DNA of 64,000 bases from Rhodoferax sp. AJA081-3 (GCF_017798165.1 NZ_CP059068.1:620001-684000), one strand, 5' to 3'; counted from the first letter of the stretch, positions 17,883 to 26,472 are shown. Translations and numbers: made by a program. The notes: a model not told the origin generated them from the sequence alone.

Positions 17883-18299
17883 ATGCCACAGTACGAATGG
17901 CGGTGCCATGTATGCGAGTCGGCTAACGATGCTCCGACCGAGACCTGCAAACAATGCGGATTTCCTTTCAAAGCAAGTAGCAACGCAATACTGGCGGCGC
18001 GGGCAGCGAAAAATCCACAGGCACGGGCTGTTTACCCCCACACCCCAAACGCACTCGAACGTTTGGACATCGAGCTAGGGTCTCTTCCGCCTTGGCGACA
18101 GATCATCGCCGTCATCGGATTGTTGACTTCAATTGTTGGGGGTATCCTCATCAAATGGACGTTTTCGTGGACCGGAGCGCTTATCGGCCTAGCTGCCCTT
18201 TTGGGCGGTGTGATCGTCTATCTTGCGGCGGTGCATACCGGTAAGGACGCCAGCTCATTCCATGTGCGACCAGTTGACCAGAACAACGAATCGAGTTGA
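17883..18299 (+). CDS. Zinc-ribbon membrane protein, function unknown
   Basis: The 138-residue protein starts with a four-cysteine zinc ribbon (CHVCESANDAPTETCKQCGF, residues about 7-26). It ends with two predicted membrane helices (IIAVIGLLTSIVGGILI and ALIGLAALLGGVIVYLAAV). The first ATG in frame (17859) would add eight residues; ATG 17883 gives a start directly before the ribbon. I recognise no family beyond this architecture. It follows maiA by 76 bases and is followed by a DUF1801 gene. Confidence 0.7.
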   Translation: MPQYEWRCHVCESANDAPTETCKQCGFPFKASSNAILAARAAKNPQARAVYPHTPNALERLDIELGSLPPWRQIIAVIGLLTSIVGGILIKWTFSWTGALIGLAALLGGVIVYLAAVHTGKDASSFHVRPVDQNNESS

Positions 18300-18349
18300 C
18301 GCACTCAAAATTTCACTACCTCTACAACTTTTGGGGAGGAAGCTTGAAC

Positions 18350-18772
18350 ATGAAAACTCCAGACACTAGCCACACCCCATCCGCATCGGAGCTGATCACC
18401 GAGAAAATCGCCACCCTCGGCGGTTGGCACGGGGAAACACTGGCGCGCATGCGCAAGCTCATCCTTGAGGCAGCACCGGACGTGGTCGAGACCTGGAAGT
18501 GGATGGGTACTCCGGTGTGGGAACACAACGGCATTGTTTGCACCGGCGAGTCGTACAAGGACAAGATCAAACTGACCTTCATCAAAGGCGCAGCGCTGAA
18601 GGACCCGACCCAACTCTTCAACGCCAGCCTGGACGGCAATACGCGCCGTGCGCTCGATATCTTTGAGGGGGACGCGGTGGATGCCACCGCCTTCAAGGCG
18701 CTGATTCAAGAGGCCGTGGCGTTGAACGGTACCTCCAAGGCCAAACCTGTCAAAAAAACCAAGGTTGTTTAG
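18350..18772 (+). CDS. DUF1801 domain protein
   Basis: The 140-residue protein matches the DUF1801 (YdhG-like) pattern: MRKLILEAAPDVVETWKWMGTPVWEHNGIVC, then KDKIKLTFIKGAALKDP and a C-terminal helix. These are small, probably cytosolic proteins of unknown biochemical role. The start at 18350 is fixed by GGGGAGGA about eight bases upstream. Just after the stop lies a copy of the short GGGGGCTA repeat element, and the next gene is convergent. Confidence 0.85.
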   Translation: MKTPDTSHTPSASELITEKIATLGGWHGETLARMRKLILEAAPDVVETWKWMGTPVWEHNGIVCTGESYKDKIKLTFIKGAALKDPTQLFNASLDGNTRRALDIFEGDAVDATAFKALIQEAVALNGTSKAKPVKKTKVV

Positions 18773-18833
18773 TTGCTATCAATGTGATAGTGAATAATCA
18801 AGCCTGCACGGGGGCTACAGGCTGATTTTGCTT
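18773..18833 (+). repeat. Repeat family A, copy 1
   Basis: This is a short element: GCTATCAATGTGATAG half, ~20-base spacer, then CACGGGGGCTACAGGCTGATTTT. It matches seven other copies in this window and sits at the 3' end of the DUF1801 gene. Confidence 0.7.
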
Positions 18834-18838
18834 AAGTA

Positions 18839-19363
18839 TTATTGGTTGGCTACCTTGTCCGTCAATAGATCGACATACGCACTCGCCACAAGCTGCGAGT
18901 GCTGCACACCCAAGCTCGCCATGACTGCGTACGCCTCTTGGTGGCCACTTTCAGCTGCTTCGCCGTCCGCCAGCATGACCTCCAATTCCAGGTAATCCCC
19001 CAGTCCGTCAACCCTGTCCAGATGGATGCGCGTGCGCCCCGCCGTGAACAGCGTGCGGTGTTTTTTGACGCGGCCGGACTGCCCGTAGGCCAACGACAGC
19101 GTGTCGCGCAGCGCGTCTGGCGCCAGGGTGGGAGCTGTTGTGAAGAAGCTCTCCTTCGGGTCTTTTTCATCTGCTCGTTGGTAGAAAATCAGCACGCCCG
19201 TGCCATCTGTGAAAGCACGCAACTTGAGCCGCCCTGCTTCGCATGTAAAAAAGGTGTCGTCTTGCAAAATTTCGACCGGATCGGAACCACTGAGTGACGC
19301 GGCTACCTGCTTCAACGGTTCTACGCTTTTTATGCGGGCTTTGATTTCAATATTGCTCGGCAT
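18839..19363 (-). CDS. CYTH-domain protein (class IV adenylate cyclase-like)
   Basis: The 174-residue protein has the CYTH fold pattern. The N-terminal motif NIEIKARIKS supplies the acidic/lysine strand that binds triphosphates. Later strands carry further charged residues (RLKLRAF, RVKKHRTLF, RTRIHLDRVDGLGDYLELEV). The LGDYLELE segment is typical of CyaB-type class IV cyclases and thiamine triphosphatases. The start is taken at ATG 19363, because the family begins MxxNIEIKA; an upstream ATG at 19405 would add 14 residues. The substrate (ATP cyclisation or triphosphate hydrolysis) cannot be told from sequence alone. Confidence 0.8.
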   Translation of the reverse strand: MPSNIEIKARIKSVEPLKQVAASLSGSDPVEILQDDTFFTCEAGRLKLRAFTDGTGVLIFYQRADEKDPKESFFTTAPTLAPDALRDTLSLAYGQSGRVKKHRTLFTAGRTRIHLDRVDGLGDYLELEVMLADGEAAESGHQEAYAVMASLGVQHSQLVASAYVDLLTDKVANQ

Positions 19364-19520
19364 GTGCTGATGGAATGTAATGGTGAGGTGACCCGAGATT
19401 GTCAATCAGCGCTCCAGCGTCTAGGGTTTTCACGCTGCGCGATACCGCTGCTGCGGGTTGATACTTGGCTGACATTTCTGTGCTATCTCTTTTCCCTATT
19501 CTCTGAAACCCGCAAACGCA

Positions 19521-20123
19521 ATGAATGAAGATTTGCATACAACACTCAAAGTCATCGCGGCTTTAGCCACTGCTGCTGCGGCAAACGCGGGCATGACCCT
19601 GCTATCGGCACCTGGCCATACGGGCACGGCCTTGGCGGCGGCAGTAGGACTGACCTCTGTCGGATTCATGCTCGCCAAGTATTCAATGGAAATCGTGATG
19701 CTGCCGATTGGCGTTTTATCGTTCATGTTTCGCCTGGTAGTGGGCGGTAAAGCCAAACCCAGATCGAAGAACGGCGGTGACCGGATCGATTCGTTTGGCC
19801 GTGCTTTGTTCGTCGCCGCTTACAGCTTTATTTCCGCCATCTTCGGCCTGTATGTGGGTGCGCTAGATGGCGGTATGGGCTGGTTTATGAGCGCTGCCAT
19901 GTTTGGCGCGATCGGCATTGTGTTGGCCCTCTTGGTGCCTATGGATTTGTTATGGGCCGCCGAAGGTGGCGACGCAGGTACAGCGGGACAAACCGAAGTC
20001 GAGAAGGCAGATCTGGAGCAAGCGCGGCGCGATGGCGTACCAGTCGTGTTGTTTGCCGATAAGGTTGCCAAAGTCGCCGCTAAAGTCGTGATGCGAGGCA
20101 CTGGAACGGGCAACAAGCCCTAA
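19521..20123 (+). CDS. Membrane protein of unknown function
   Basis: The 200-residue protein has hydrophobic segments at about 9-28, 40-75 and two near 95-145, giving four to five membrane passes. A charged C-terminal tail (EVEKADLEQARRDGVPVV) follows. I do not recognise the family. It stands alone: the upstream CYTH gene is divergent and the downstream ABC ATPase gene is convergent. Confidence 0.65.
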   Translation: MNEDLHTTLKVIAALATAAAANAGMTLLSAPGHTGTALAAAVGLTSVGFMLAKYSMEIVMLPIGVLSFMFRLVVGGKAKPRSKNGGDRIDSFGRALFVAAYSFISAIFGLYVGALDGGMGWFMSAAMFGAIGIVLALLVPMDLLWAAEGGDAGTAGQTEVEKADLEQARRDGVPVVLFADKVAKVAAKVVMRGTGTGNKP

Positions 20124-20147
20124 CGCCAGAGGGTGCCCACTACGGCT

Positions 20148-20819
20148 TCACGGATGTGGGCTTGACGACACCCCGATTAAATCAATGGTCTGCGCCAACA
20201 CCACGCCACGTGGTGCCACATAGTCCGCCACCACCCAGGTCCGGCTGGGGTGCGTAGAAGACTCTTGAAGCACAGTCAGCACCCGTTCAATCGACGTTTT
20301 GTCCAGCGCGGCAAAGGGTTCGTCCAGCAGCGTAACCGCAGCTCCGCTGGCAAAGGCTGCGGCCAGGTAGACCTTGCGTTTGGTCCCGGTGGACAACATG
20401 TACAGCGACTTGGGCAGGTGTGGCGCCAGTGCAAATTCTTCTGTCAGTTCCGAGAGCAGTGCTCCGTCAAACGCCGGGTACTGCTTGCGCACACCATCCC
20501 AATAGGCTTGGGGAGTCAACGCGTCGAAGGCTTGGGTACGTGGGTCTACCCAAAACACCTGGCTGCGGTAGGCCTGGGCCTGGTCGGCCAAGGACAGGCC
20601 GTTGATCTGCAAGCTGCCGCTTTGGGCGGACAGCTCACCGGCCAGCAGGCGCAGCAAGGTGGTTTTGCCCGTGCTCTCGTCGCCGCCCAGCCAGGTAACA
20701 CCCGGTGGCAGCGAGAACGAAAAATCCTTGAACAGCGCCGCCTGCTTGGCATAAGCAAAGCCAAGCCCTTGGGCCCGCAGTACGGTGCCGGCAGGCTGGC
20801 TGCTTGCAGCTTGGTCCAT
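20148..20819 (-). CDS. ABC transporter-type ATPase without visible permease partner
   Basis: This 223-residue nucleotide-binding domain has a modified Walker A (GGDESTGKTTLLRLL), a degenerate signature (LSTGTKRKVYLAAA, LSTG instead of LSGG) and Walker B (VTLLDEPFAALD). The H-loop histidine expected after Walker B appears to be replaced: the corresponding segment reads TWVVADYV. No permease gene lies beside it; the neighbour 18 bases upstream is the ProQ-like gene. It may act with a distant permease or as a soluble ATPase. The odd signature and missing histidine suggest altered ATPase behaviour. Confidence 0.8.
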   Translation of the reverse strand: MDQAASSQPAGTVLRAQGLGFAYAKQAALFKDFSFSLPPGVTWLGGDESTGKTTLLRLLAGELSAQSGSLQINGLSLADQAQAYRSQVFWVDPRTQAFDALTPQAYWDGVRKQYPAFDGALLSELTEEFALAPHLPKSLYMLSTGTKRKVYLAAAFASGAAVTLLDEPFAALDKTSIERVLTVLQESSTHPSRTWVVADYVAPRGVVLAQTIDLIGVSSSPHP

Positions 20820-20837
20820 GCCCCGGTGCTGCGCCGC

Positions 20838-21587
20838 TCAGGCTTGGGGTGGTGTCGGAGGCGTAGGCTGCGTCACAGTGGCACGCGCCAGCATGCGGCT
20901 CACGGCGCGCGGGTCCATGCCGTACATGTCGGCAAAGACGTCCAGCGATTTGCCGCTGGCCTTGAAAGCCTGCAGCAGCGCTTCGGTCTTGGCGGCGCGG
21001 GCTTCGGCCTCCACCATGGCTTCGTCCAGCGCGGCGTTGGCCGCCTCGTCGCGGCTGCGCACCAGTTCTGCATAGGCTTGGGGTGTGAGGCCAGAGGCTT
21101 CACACGCCACCACAATGCGCTGGATCAGCTTGGGGCGCAGGTCTTCTTTGCTGCGGGTCTGGCGGCGGCGGAATACTTCCAGCAGCGCGTGGTGCACATG
21201 CTCGGGTGCCATGGCTTCCACGGGTTTGCCTTGCAGGTCGTGGCGGTCTTCGCCAGACGCTACGGCGGTCAGGTAACGGGTGGAGCGGGTGTGCAGGGAG
21301 AGCGCGGCCTTGAGGCTGTCGCGCTCGAACACATCGGGGTGCGCCTCTTGCAGGTCCTGGAAGATGCCGCGCTTCAGCGGCAAAAACACCGCGCCAAAGA
21401 GCTTGGGGTACAGCGCTGCCATTTTTTCCAGCACCGGAAACACATCGGGCTTGGGCGCGCGTTTGGAGGCGGCCGGCGCAGCGCCTTCAGGGGCATCGAC
21501 CGTATCGGTAACAGGGGCATCCGCAGAAGTAACGGGTGCTACGGGTTCAACCGCTTCGGGGGTAGTAGGAGGCAAGGTGTCGGTCAT
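20838..21587 (-). CDS. ProQ/FinO-family RNA chaperone
   Basis: The protein is about 249 residues. A Pro/Ala-rich leader (about 1-55) precedes a ProQ/FinO domain (VFPVLEKMAALYPKLFGAVFLPLKRGIFQDLQ through SLKAALSLHTRSTRYLTAVASGEDRHDLQG). A helical tail with SREDLRPK-like and Ala/Glu-rich coiled segments follows. FinO-domain proteins bind structured RNA and help small RNA regulation. The C-terminal half includes ADMYGMDPRAVSRMLARA, which resembles a small helix-turn-helix. ATG 21587 (MTDTLPP) is preferred, but ATG 21626 or 21623 would add 12-13 residues and no start has a clear ribosome site. It lies between the MFS and ABC genes on the same strand. Confidence 0.8.
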   Translation of the reverse strand: MTDTLPPTTPEAVEPVAPVTSADAPVTDTVDAPEGAAPAASKRAPKPDVFPVLEKMAALYPKLFGAVFLPLKRGIFQDLQEAHPDVFERDSLKAALSLHTRSTRYLTAVASGEDRHDLQGKPVEAMAPEHVHHALLEVFRRRQTRSKEDLRPKLIQRIVVACEASGLTPQAYAELVRSRDEAANAALDEAMVEAEARAAKTEALLQAFKASGKSLDVFADMYGMDPRAVSRMLARATVTQPTPPTPPQA

Positions 21588-21659
21588 GGAAAATTCGGGA
21601 AAGCTGGCGAAAAAGCCCTCCATCATGCCAGCGATTGGGTTTTGCCCCTAGAACGGCTG

Positions 21660-22889
21660 TTACCGCGGCACCGTGCGCAGCCCCACACCCAGGGCCGCGC
21701 CCACGCTCAGCAGCAGTAGCAGCGCGGCTCCCAGCAGTGTTGCGCTATACCAGCCACGGTCCAGGAACACACCGAAAATCACGGGAGAAATGGCAAAACC
21801 GGTGTCCAGACCCGAATACACCAGCCCATACACCCGCCCGGTTGCACCGTGGGGTGTGGCCTTTTTGATCATCATGTCGCGCGAAGGGCCACCTATGCCC
21901 ACCGCAAACCCGGTGATGGCCAGCACCACCATGGTCGCCGTGGCGCCCAGCCAACCCGTGCCGCAGAAGGCCAACAGCACCGCACCCGCCGCCATGGCCC
22001 ATGCCACCACGCGGTCGCTGTTGGCAGTCTTGGCCGCAACAAAACCGCCTATGAACATGCCCACGGCGCCACACAACATGTAGGCAGTCAGCGTATAGGT
22101 GGCTGCCTCAAGGCTGACGCCATGCATGGCCTTGAGGATAGAGATCGAAAAGTTCTGAACCACGGCCAGTGTCATCGTGGACAACAAAAAGAAACCAAAA
22201 CACCACCACACCACGGGCAGTTTCATGAATGCCATGCCGTGTTCGGTCTCGCCCTTTGCCATGGACTGCACATCACGGCGCACAACCTGGGTGCTGAGCT
22301 TGTCCCGCTGGAACCACAGCAGCGCAAAAATAGCGGCATAAAGGACCGAGGCAGCCACATAGGCTGAGCGCCAGCCCAACGCGGCCCCAAAGCCGGCAAA
22401 AAACAACGGCGCGGCGGCCCAGCCCAAGTTGCCGGTCAGACCGTGGGCGCTGTAGGCATAACCCAGGCGCGGCGCCGAAACGCGCTGGTTGAGGATGGTG
22501 AAATCCACCGGGTGGAATGATGCATTACCCAAACCAGCCAATGCAGCCACCAGCATCAGACCAGCATAGCCAGTAACCATGGATGCAGCCAGGCAGGCAG
22601 CCATAAAAATACCCAGCGATACAAACATCAAAGGTCGTGCGCCCAGCCGATCCACCACAAAGCCCGCAGAAGCCTGACCCACGCCAGAGACGACAAAAAA
22701 GGTCGTCATCAGCAACCCCAGCTCTGAAAAGCTGAAGCCGAATTCCTTCATGAACACGGGGAACATCAGCGGCAACAACAGGTGGCCAAAGTGCGAACTG
22801 GCGTGCGCCAAGCCCACCAGGCCGATGATGGTGGCGTCTTGTTGCATGGGCACCGCGGGAGCGGCGGTGGGGAAGGTGGTGGTGTTCAT
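21660..22889 (-). CDS. MFS transporter (fosmidomycin-resistance Fsr-like)
   Basis: The 409-residue protein has twelve hydrophobic segments in two halves. Between helices 2 and 3 it carries the MFS loop motif GFVVDRLGARPLMFVSLG. The segment FHPVDFTILNQRVSAPRLGYAYSAHGLTGNLGWA resembles Fsr-type exporters, which often show a HP..D...N pattern. The substrate is unknown. The gene is divergent from an AraC regulator with 87 bases between starts, suggesting that regulator controls it. Confidence 0.85.
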   Translation of the reverse strand: MNTTTFPTAAPAVPMQQDATIIGLVGLAHASSHFGHLLLPLMFPVFMKEFGFSFSELGLLMTTFFVVSGVGQASAGFVVDRLGARPLMFVSLGIFMAACLAASMVTGYAGLMLVAALAGLGNASFHPVDFTILNQRVSAPRLGYAYSAHGLTGNLGWAAAPLFFAGFGAALGWRSAYVAASVLYAAIFALLWFQRDKLSTQVVRRDVQSMAKGETEHGMAFMKLPVVWWCFGFFLLSTMTLAVVQNFSISILKAMHGVSLEAATYTLTAYMLCGAVGMFIGGFVAAKTANSDRVVAWAMAAGAVLLAFCGTGWLGATATMVVLAITGFAVGIGGPSRDMMIKKATPHGATGRVYGLVYSGLDTGFAISPVIFGVFLDRGWYSATLLGAALLLLLSVGAALGVGLRTVPR

Positions 22890-22976
22890 GGCGCCAATGG
22901 TAGGACGCAGTGCCGCATGCTTGAATACGACAATAAGACAATAATCATCGAAATTCCGCCAAATGCAAGCGAGACC

Positions 22977-23810
22977 ATGCCCGCACCCAAACCCCGATCC
23001 ACACTAACCACCGTTGGCTTCGACGACTCCGCCAATCGTGCGCCCTCCCCCCAGCGCCCGGTGCGCAGCCGGGCCCGCGCGCTGGCCATGGACGCCCACA
23101 TCGAGCCCCACCACCACGCCTGGTCGCAGTTCACCTATTGCGCCAGCGGCCTGATGCAAGTCACGGTGACACAGGGCGGCGTGCAGACCACCTACATCGT
23201 GCCGCCCACCCGCGCGGTGTGGATTCCACCCCTGGTGCAGCACCGCGTGATCGTGCTGGAGGACGCCGAACTGCGCACCGTGGACCTGGACCCGTCGGTC
23301 ACACCGCCGGGCTGGAACGACTGCCGCGTGTTGATGGTCAGCAAGCTGCTGCGTGAACTGGTGCATGCACTGGAAGACTCGGTGCCGGGTAAGCGCGACG
23401 ACGCCATCATGGCCCTGGCGGTGGACGAAATGACCCACGCCACCACCCAGGCCCTGGGCGTACCCATGCCCCATGCGGAGCACGGCGACAAACGCCTGCG
23501 CGCCCTGTGCGAAGCCGTGCTTCGCGACCCGGCCGAGCGCTCCCAGTTGCGCGACTGGGTGGCCGATGTTGGCGCCAGCGAACGCACGGTGGCCCGACTG
23601 TTCCGCGACGAACTGGGCACCAATTTCCAGCAATGGCGCCAGCAGGCCATACTGGCCCACGCCCTGCCCCTGCTGGCACGGGGCATGCCCATCAGCCAGG
23701 TGGCGGCGGCCAGTGGTTATGCCAGCGACAGCGCCTTCAGTGCCATGTTCAAACAGGCGATGGGTAAGGCACCCAGCCATTTCCAGACCAAAACACTATC
23801 AAAACAATAG
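22977..23810 (+). CDS. AraC-family transcriptional regulator
   Basis: The 277-residue protein has an N-terminal cupin sensor (HHHAWSQFTYCASGLMQVTV near 40-60, then VPPTRAVWIPPLVQHRV). The C-terminal double helix-turn-helix is typical of AraC proteins (VGASERTVARLFRDELGTNFQQWRQQ and ISQVAAASGYASDSAFSAMFKQAMGKAPSHF). ATG 22977 is chosen since it leaves an intergenic region free for the promoter; ATG 22917 would add 20 residues. The gene is divergent from the MFS exporter, the usual pairing for local control. Its last codons lie inside a family A repeat. Confidence 0.88.
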   Translation: MPAPKPRSTLTTVGFDDSANRAPSPQRPVRSRARALAMDAHIEPHHHAWSQFTYCASGLMQVTVTQGGVQTTYIVPPTRAVWIPPLVQHRVIVLEDAELRTVDLDPSVTPPGWNDCRVLMVSKLLRELVHALEDSVPGKRDDAIMALAVDEMTHATTQALGVPMPHAEHGDKRLRALCEAVLRDPAERSQLRDWVADVGASERTVARLFRDELGTNFQQWRQQAILAHALPLLARGMPISQVAAASGYASDSAFSAMFKQAMGKAPSHFQTKTLSKQ

Positions 23811-23855
23811 CGTATTGTGTATAGTGGACGGGGGCTAGAGGCCAATTTTTCATAT
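23795..23855 (+). repeat. Repeat family A, copy 2
   Basis: The copy reads ACTATCAAAACAATAGCG, a spacer, then GACGGGGGCTAGAGGCCAATTTTTC. It supplies the final codons and stop of the AraC gene (stop at 23808-23810). Confidence 0.7.
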
Positions 23856-23919
23856 AGGCATCCGTCCAGCAAAGGCCGACCGATGGAACTAAGGGCAGAT
23901 TGAAAGTCTCCACATAGGC

Positions 23920-24840
23920 ATGTACCGCAGAACCACATTAACCGCCCTGGCCGCCCTAGCCCATTTACCAGGAGTTCCCATGACTTCACTTGCCGACGCA
24001 GCAGCCCTTCCCTTGCTGCAATCACTCAAACCTTCTCCCCGCATGCCCACGCTCTTCGTCGGCCACGGCAGCCCTATGAACGCCATCGAAGACAACGCCT
24101 GGCGCCGTAGCTGGCAGAGCCTGGGCGCCGAACTGTTGGCGCGCGAGGCGCAGCCCCAGCTCATCCTGTGCATATCGGCCCACTGGCTGACCCGCGGCGG
24201 CTGGCAGATCACCGGCATGGCCAAGCCCAAAACCATCCACGACTTTGGCGGTTTTCCGCCCGCACTGTTTGAGCAGCAATACCCCGCACCGGGCGCACCC
24301 GCAGTCGCCAGTGCACTGGCCCGAGACTTGAAGTCCCCCACCGATGGCCGCCAGCTGGGTGTGGATGCTGATGTATGGGGGCTGGACCACGGCAGTTGGT
24401 CCATCCTCAAACCCATGTTCCCCCAGGCCAACATCCCCGTGCTTCAGCTCAGCATGGACTACGCCCGCCCCCCGGCCGAACACTATGCGCTGGGTCAGCA
24501 ATTACATGCGCTGCGCGACCGTGGTGTGCTGATTGTGGGCAGCGGCAACATCGTGCACAACCTGCGCGCCATGCGACCCGGTACCGGCCCCAATGACGCC
24601 TATGAATGGGCTGCCGAATTCGACACCCTGGTCCACGAACAGATCAAGACCGGCCACCTGGACACGCTGCAAAACTTCCAGGCCCTGGGCGCGGTGGCCA
24701 AACAAGCCCACCCGACCTACGAGCACTACCTACCCCTGCTCTACGCCGCCGGTGCCGCCCGCAGCGCGGATGCGCCGCGCTTTTTCAACACGGGATACCA
24801 GGGTGCGGCTATCTCGATGCAGTCCATCGTCTGGGGCTGA
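23920..24840 (+). CDS. DODA-type extradiol ring-opening dioxygenase (YgiD family)
   Basis: The protein belongs to the class III extradiol dioxygenase/DODA family: FVGHGSPMNAI near residue 47, ISAHWLTRGG, GFPPALFEQQYPAPG, DHGSWSILKPMFP and GSGNIVHNLR. The histidines are the metal ligands. Family members open catechol rings such as DOPA; the substrate here is unknown. The first ATG (23920) gives a twin-arginine-looking leader (MYRRTTLTALAALAHL). ATG 23980 has an excellent AGGAG five bases upstream and would give a cytosolic 286-residue protein. Both starts are possible. Confidence 0.85.
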   Translation: MYRRTTLTALAALAHLPGVPMTSLADAAALPLLQSLKPSPRMPTLFVGHGSPMNAIEDNAWRRSWQSLGAELLAREAQPQLILCISAHWLTRGGWQITGMAKPKTIHDFGGFPPALFEQQYPAPGAPAVASALARDLKSPTDGRQLGVDADVWGLDHGSWSILKPMFPQANIPVLQLSMDYARPPAEHYALGQQLHALRDRGVLIVGSGNIVHNLRAMRPGTGPNDAYEWAAEFDTLVHEQIKTGHLDTLQNFQALGAVAKQAHPTYEHYLPLLYAAGAARSADAPRFFNTGYQGAAISMQSIVWG

Positions 24841-24884
24841 GTCGGCCAAGGCACAATACCAACACGCCAACCCAAAGCGACAGC

Positions 24885-25187
24885 ATGCATCCCATTTTTA
24901 ATCTTGACGAACGCACCGTTCAAAAATTCTGCGAGTCCCACCGTATTCGCAGTCTGGCCTTGTTCGGCTCGCAGGCCAAGGGGACCGCGGGCCTGGATAG
25001 TGATGTAGATTTGCTGGTGGATTTCGAACCAGAAAGTGTGCCCGGCCTGCTGGGCATGGCGGCGATGGAAGACGAGCTCTCCGGTCTTTTGGGTGGACGC
25101 AAGGTGGACCTCCGTACTGCCCGTGACCTGTCACGGCATTTTCGGGACGAAGTTGTGCGCACGGCCCAAGTGCAATATGCACGCTGA
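24885..25187 (+). CDS. mntA: MntA-type minimal nucleotidyltransferase antitoxin
   Basis: The 100-residue protein shows the minimal nucleotidyltransferase motif GSQAKGTAGLDSDVDLLVDF (GSx10DxD, residues about 28-43) and a third acidic residue in KVDLRTARDL. MntA enzymes inactivate their HepT toxin by transferring AMP groups to a tyrosine. The gene overlaps the hepT start by 11 bases, and the order antitoxin-toxin matches known pairs. ATG 24885 is chosen as the first start that gives the family N-terminus. The gene sits between a dioxygenase gene and a GNAT gene, like a compact mobile cassette. Confidence 0.88.
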   Translation: MHPIFNLDERTVQKFCESHRIRSLALFGSQAKGTAGLDSDVDLLVDFEPESVPGLLGMAAMEDELSGLLGGRKVDLRTARDLSRHFRDEVVRTAQVQYAR

Positions 25188-25527
25188 AGACCGTATTCGC
25201 CTGCTGCACATGGTGGAGGCATCACAAGCTGCTTTGCGGTTCGCCGCAGGTCGCCAACGCAGTGACTTGCAGACGGATCAAATGCTGCTATTTGCCGTCA
25301 TTCGCGCCATTGAAGTCCTGGGAGAAGCGGCCAACAAGGTTTCTGAAGCAGTTCGAGCCGCAAACCCCAACATTCCTTGGAAGGCAATTGTTGGCATGCG
25401 AAACCGCCTGATCCACGCCTACTTTGATGTAAACACCGATATGGTGTGGGAAACGCTGCAAGTAGAGATTCCAACGGTACTGGCCGATATCCAGAAACTA
25501 CTCGACCAATCGCAGCGCGAAATATAG
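25177..25527 (+). CDS. hepT: HepT-type HEPN ribonuclease toxin
   Basis: This 116-residue all-helical HEPN protein keeps the RX4HXY active site in GMRNRLIHAYF (about residues 83-93). HepT proteins are RNases that cleave RNA or tRNA ends. The tyrosine in this motif is the residue AMPylated by MntA, so the pair appears functional in sequence. The start ATG 25177 lies inside the mntA reading frame, indicating translational coupling. Confidence 0.88.
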   Translation: MHAEDRIRLLHMVEASQAALRFAAGRQRSDLQTDQMLLFAVIRAIEVLGEAANKVSEAVRAANPNIPWKAIVGMRNRLIHAYFDVNTDMVWETLQVEIPTVLADIQKLLDQSQREI

Positions 25528-25558
25528 CGGGCGTGCGGCTTTTTTTATCTGACGCTCT

Positions 25559-26017
25559 ATGCACATCCGAACCGACGATCTCACCGGCCCCGAAGTCCAC
25601 CGCCTGATGCAGGAACACCTGGACCACATGCACCAGTTATCTCCGCCGGAGAGCGTGCATGCGCTGGGCCTGGACGCGCTGCGCCGCCCTGAGATCACGT
25701 TCTGGACGATCTGGTCCAAGGATGCCGAGCTGATGGGCAGCGGCGCCCTGAAAGAACTGAGCGCCGACCATGGCGAGATCAAATCCATGCGCACCGCGGC
25801 AGCACACCGTAACAAGGGTGCTGCCAAGGCCATGATGGTCCACATACTGGCCGAGGCCCGCAAACGCTCCTACGGCCGACTGAGTCTGGAAACCGGCTCT
25901 GTGCCCGGCTTCGAGCCCGCCATCAAATTGTATGAAGGCTTCGGCTTCCAGCGCTGCGGACCGTTTGCCGATTACCCGGAAGACCCCTACAGCGTCTTCA
26001 TGACACTGTCACTGTAG
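25559..26017 (+). CDS. GNAT-family N-acetyltransferase
   Basis: The 152-residue protein has the GNAT core: IKSMRTAAAHRNKGAAKAMMVHILAEARKRSYGRLSLETG, in which RNKGAA is the acetyl-CoA pyrophosphate loop. KLYEGFGFQRCGPF at the end is the typical motif B region. The architecture is close to PaiA/YsnE-like acetyltransferases. The acceptor is unknown. It starts 31 bases after hepT but has no clear ribosome site. Confidence 0.85.
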   Translation: MHIRTDDLTGPEVHRLMQEHLDHMHQLSPPESVHALGLDALRRPEITFWTIWSKDAELMGSGALKELSADHGEIKSMRTAAAHRNKGAAKAMMVHILAEARKRSYGRLSLETGSVPGFEPAIKLYEGFGFQRCGPFADYPEDPYSVFMTLSL

Positions 26018-26063
26018 GCAACCGGTCGGTCTATGCGATTCGAAGTCACCACCACAACCTGAA

Positions 26064-26429
26064 ATGATGACCGGGGCTGCCCTTTTTGCGATACCGACGT
26101 TTCTTCTGTTGTATCTGGCGGTCAGCGTGATGTGGAAACCACCCCTGCTGATCGCCGGAATCTATACCGCGGCCAGTGCCATCACATTCATGGCTTACGC
26201 CCTGGACAAGTCTGCCGCACGCCAAGGCAACTGGCGCACACCGGAGAGCACGCTGCACATGCTTGCGTTGGCGTGTGGATGGCCCGGCGCGCTGCTGGCG
26301 CAACAGTTTCTGCGGCACAAATCCGCGAAAGCCGAATTTCGCGCCACCTTCTGGGCCACGGTGGTACTGAACGTCGCTGGCTTTCTGTGGGTCTGTTCAC
26401 CCGCAGGCCGCGCCACCCTGAATCTATAA
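26064..26429 (+). CDS. DUF1294 membrane protein
   Basis: The 121-residue protein contains the DUF1294 signature: MAYALDKSAARQGNWRTPESTLHMLALACGWPGALLAQQFLRHKSAKAEFR. Membrane helices lie before (about 5-45) and after (about 98-115) this motif. The function of the family is unknown. A second in-frame ATG directly follows the first. The stop codon adjoins the poly-A side of the clpB terminator, so the two genes converge on one hairpin. Confidence 0.85.
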   Translation: MMTGAALFAIPTFLLLYLAVSVMWKPPLLIAGIYTAASAITFMAYALDKSAARQGNWRTPESTLHMLALACGWPGALLAQQFLRHKSAKAEFRATFWATVVLNVAGFLWVCSPAGRATLNL

Positions 26430-26472
26430 AAAAAGCCAGCCAGGATTTGCTGCCAAATCCATAGCTGGCTGC
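26427..26472 (-). terminator. Intrinsic terminator of clpB
   Basis: On the minus strand AGCCAGC pairs with GCTGGCT (26434-26440 with 26464-26470) and the inner arms GGATTTG/CAAATCC extend the stem. The hairpin is followed by a run of seven T. It lies about 60 bases past the clpB stop. Confidence 0.8.

Noticed and set aside
20250-21719. 489-codon plus-strand frame across the ABC ATPase and ProQ-like genes
   Set aside because: It is antisense to two genes with clear domains and is Arg/Gly/Gln-rich, the usual shadow of high-GC genes.
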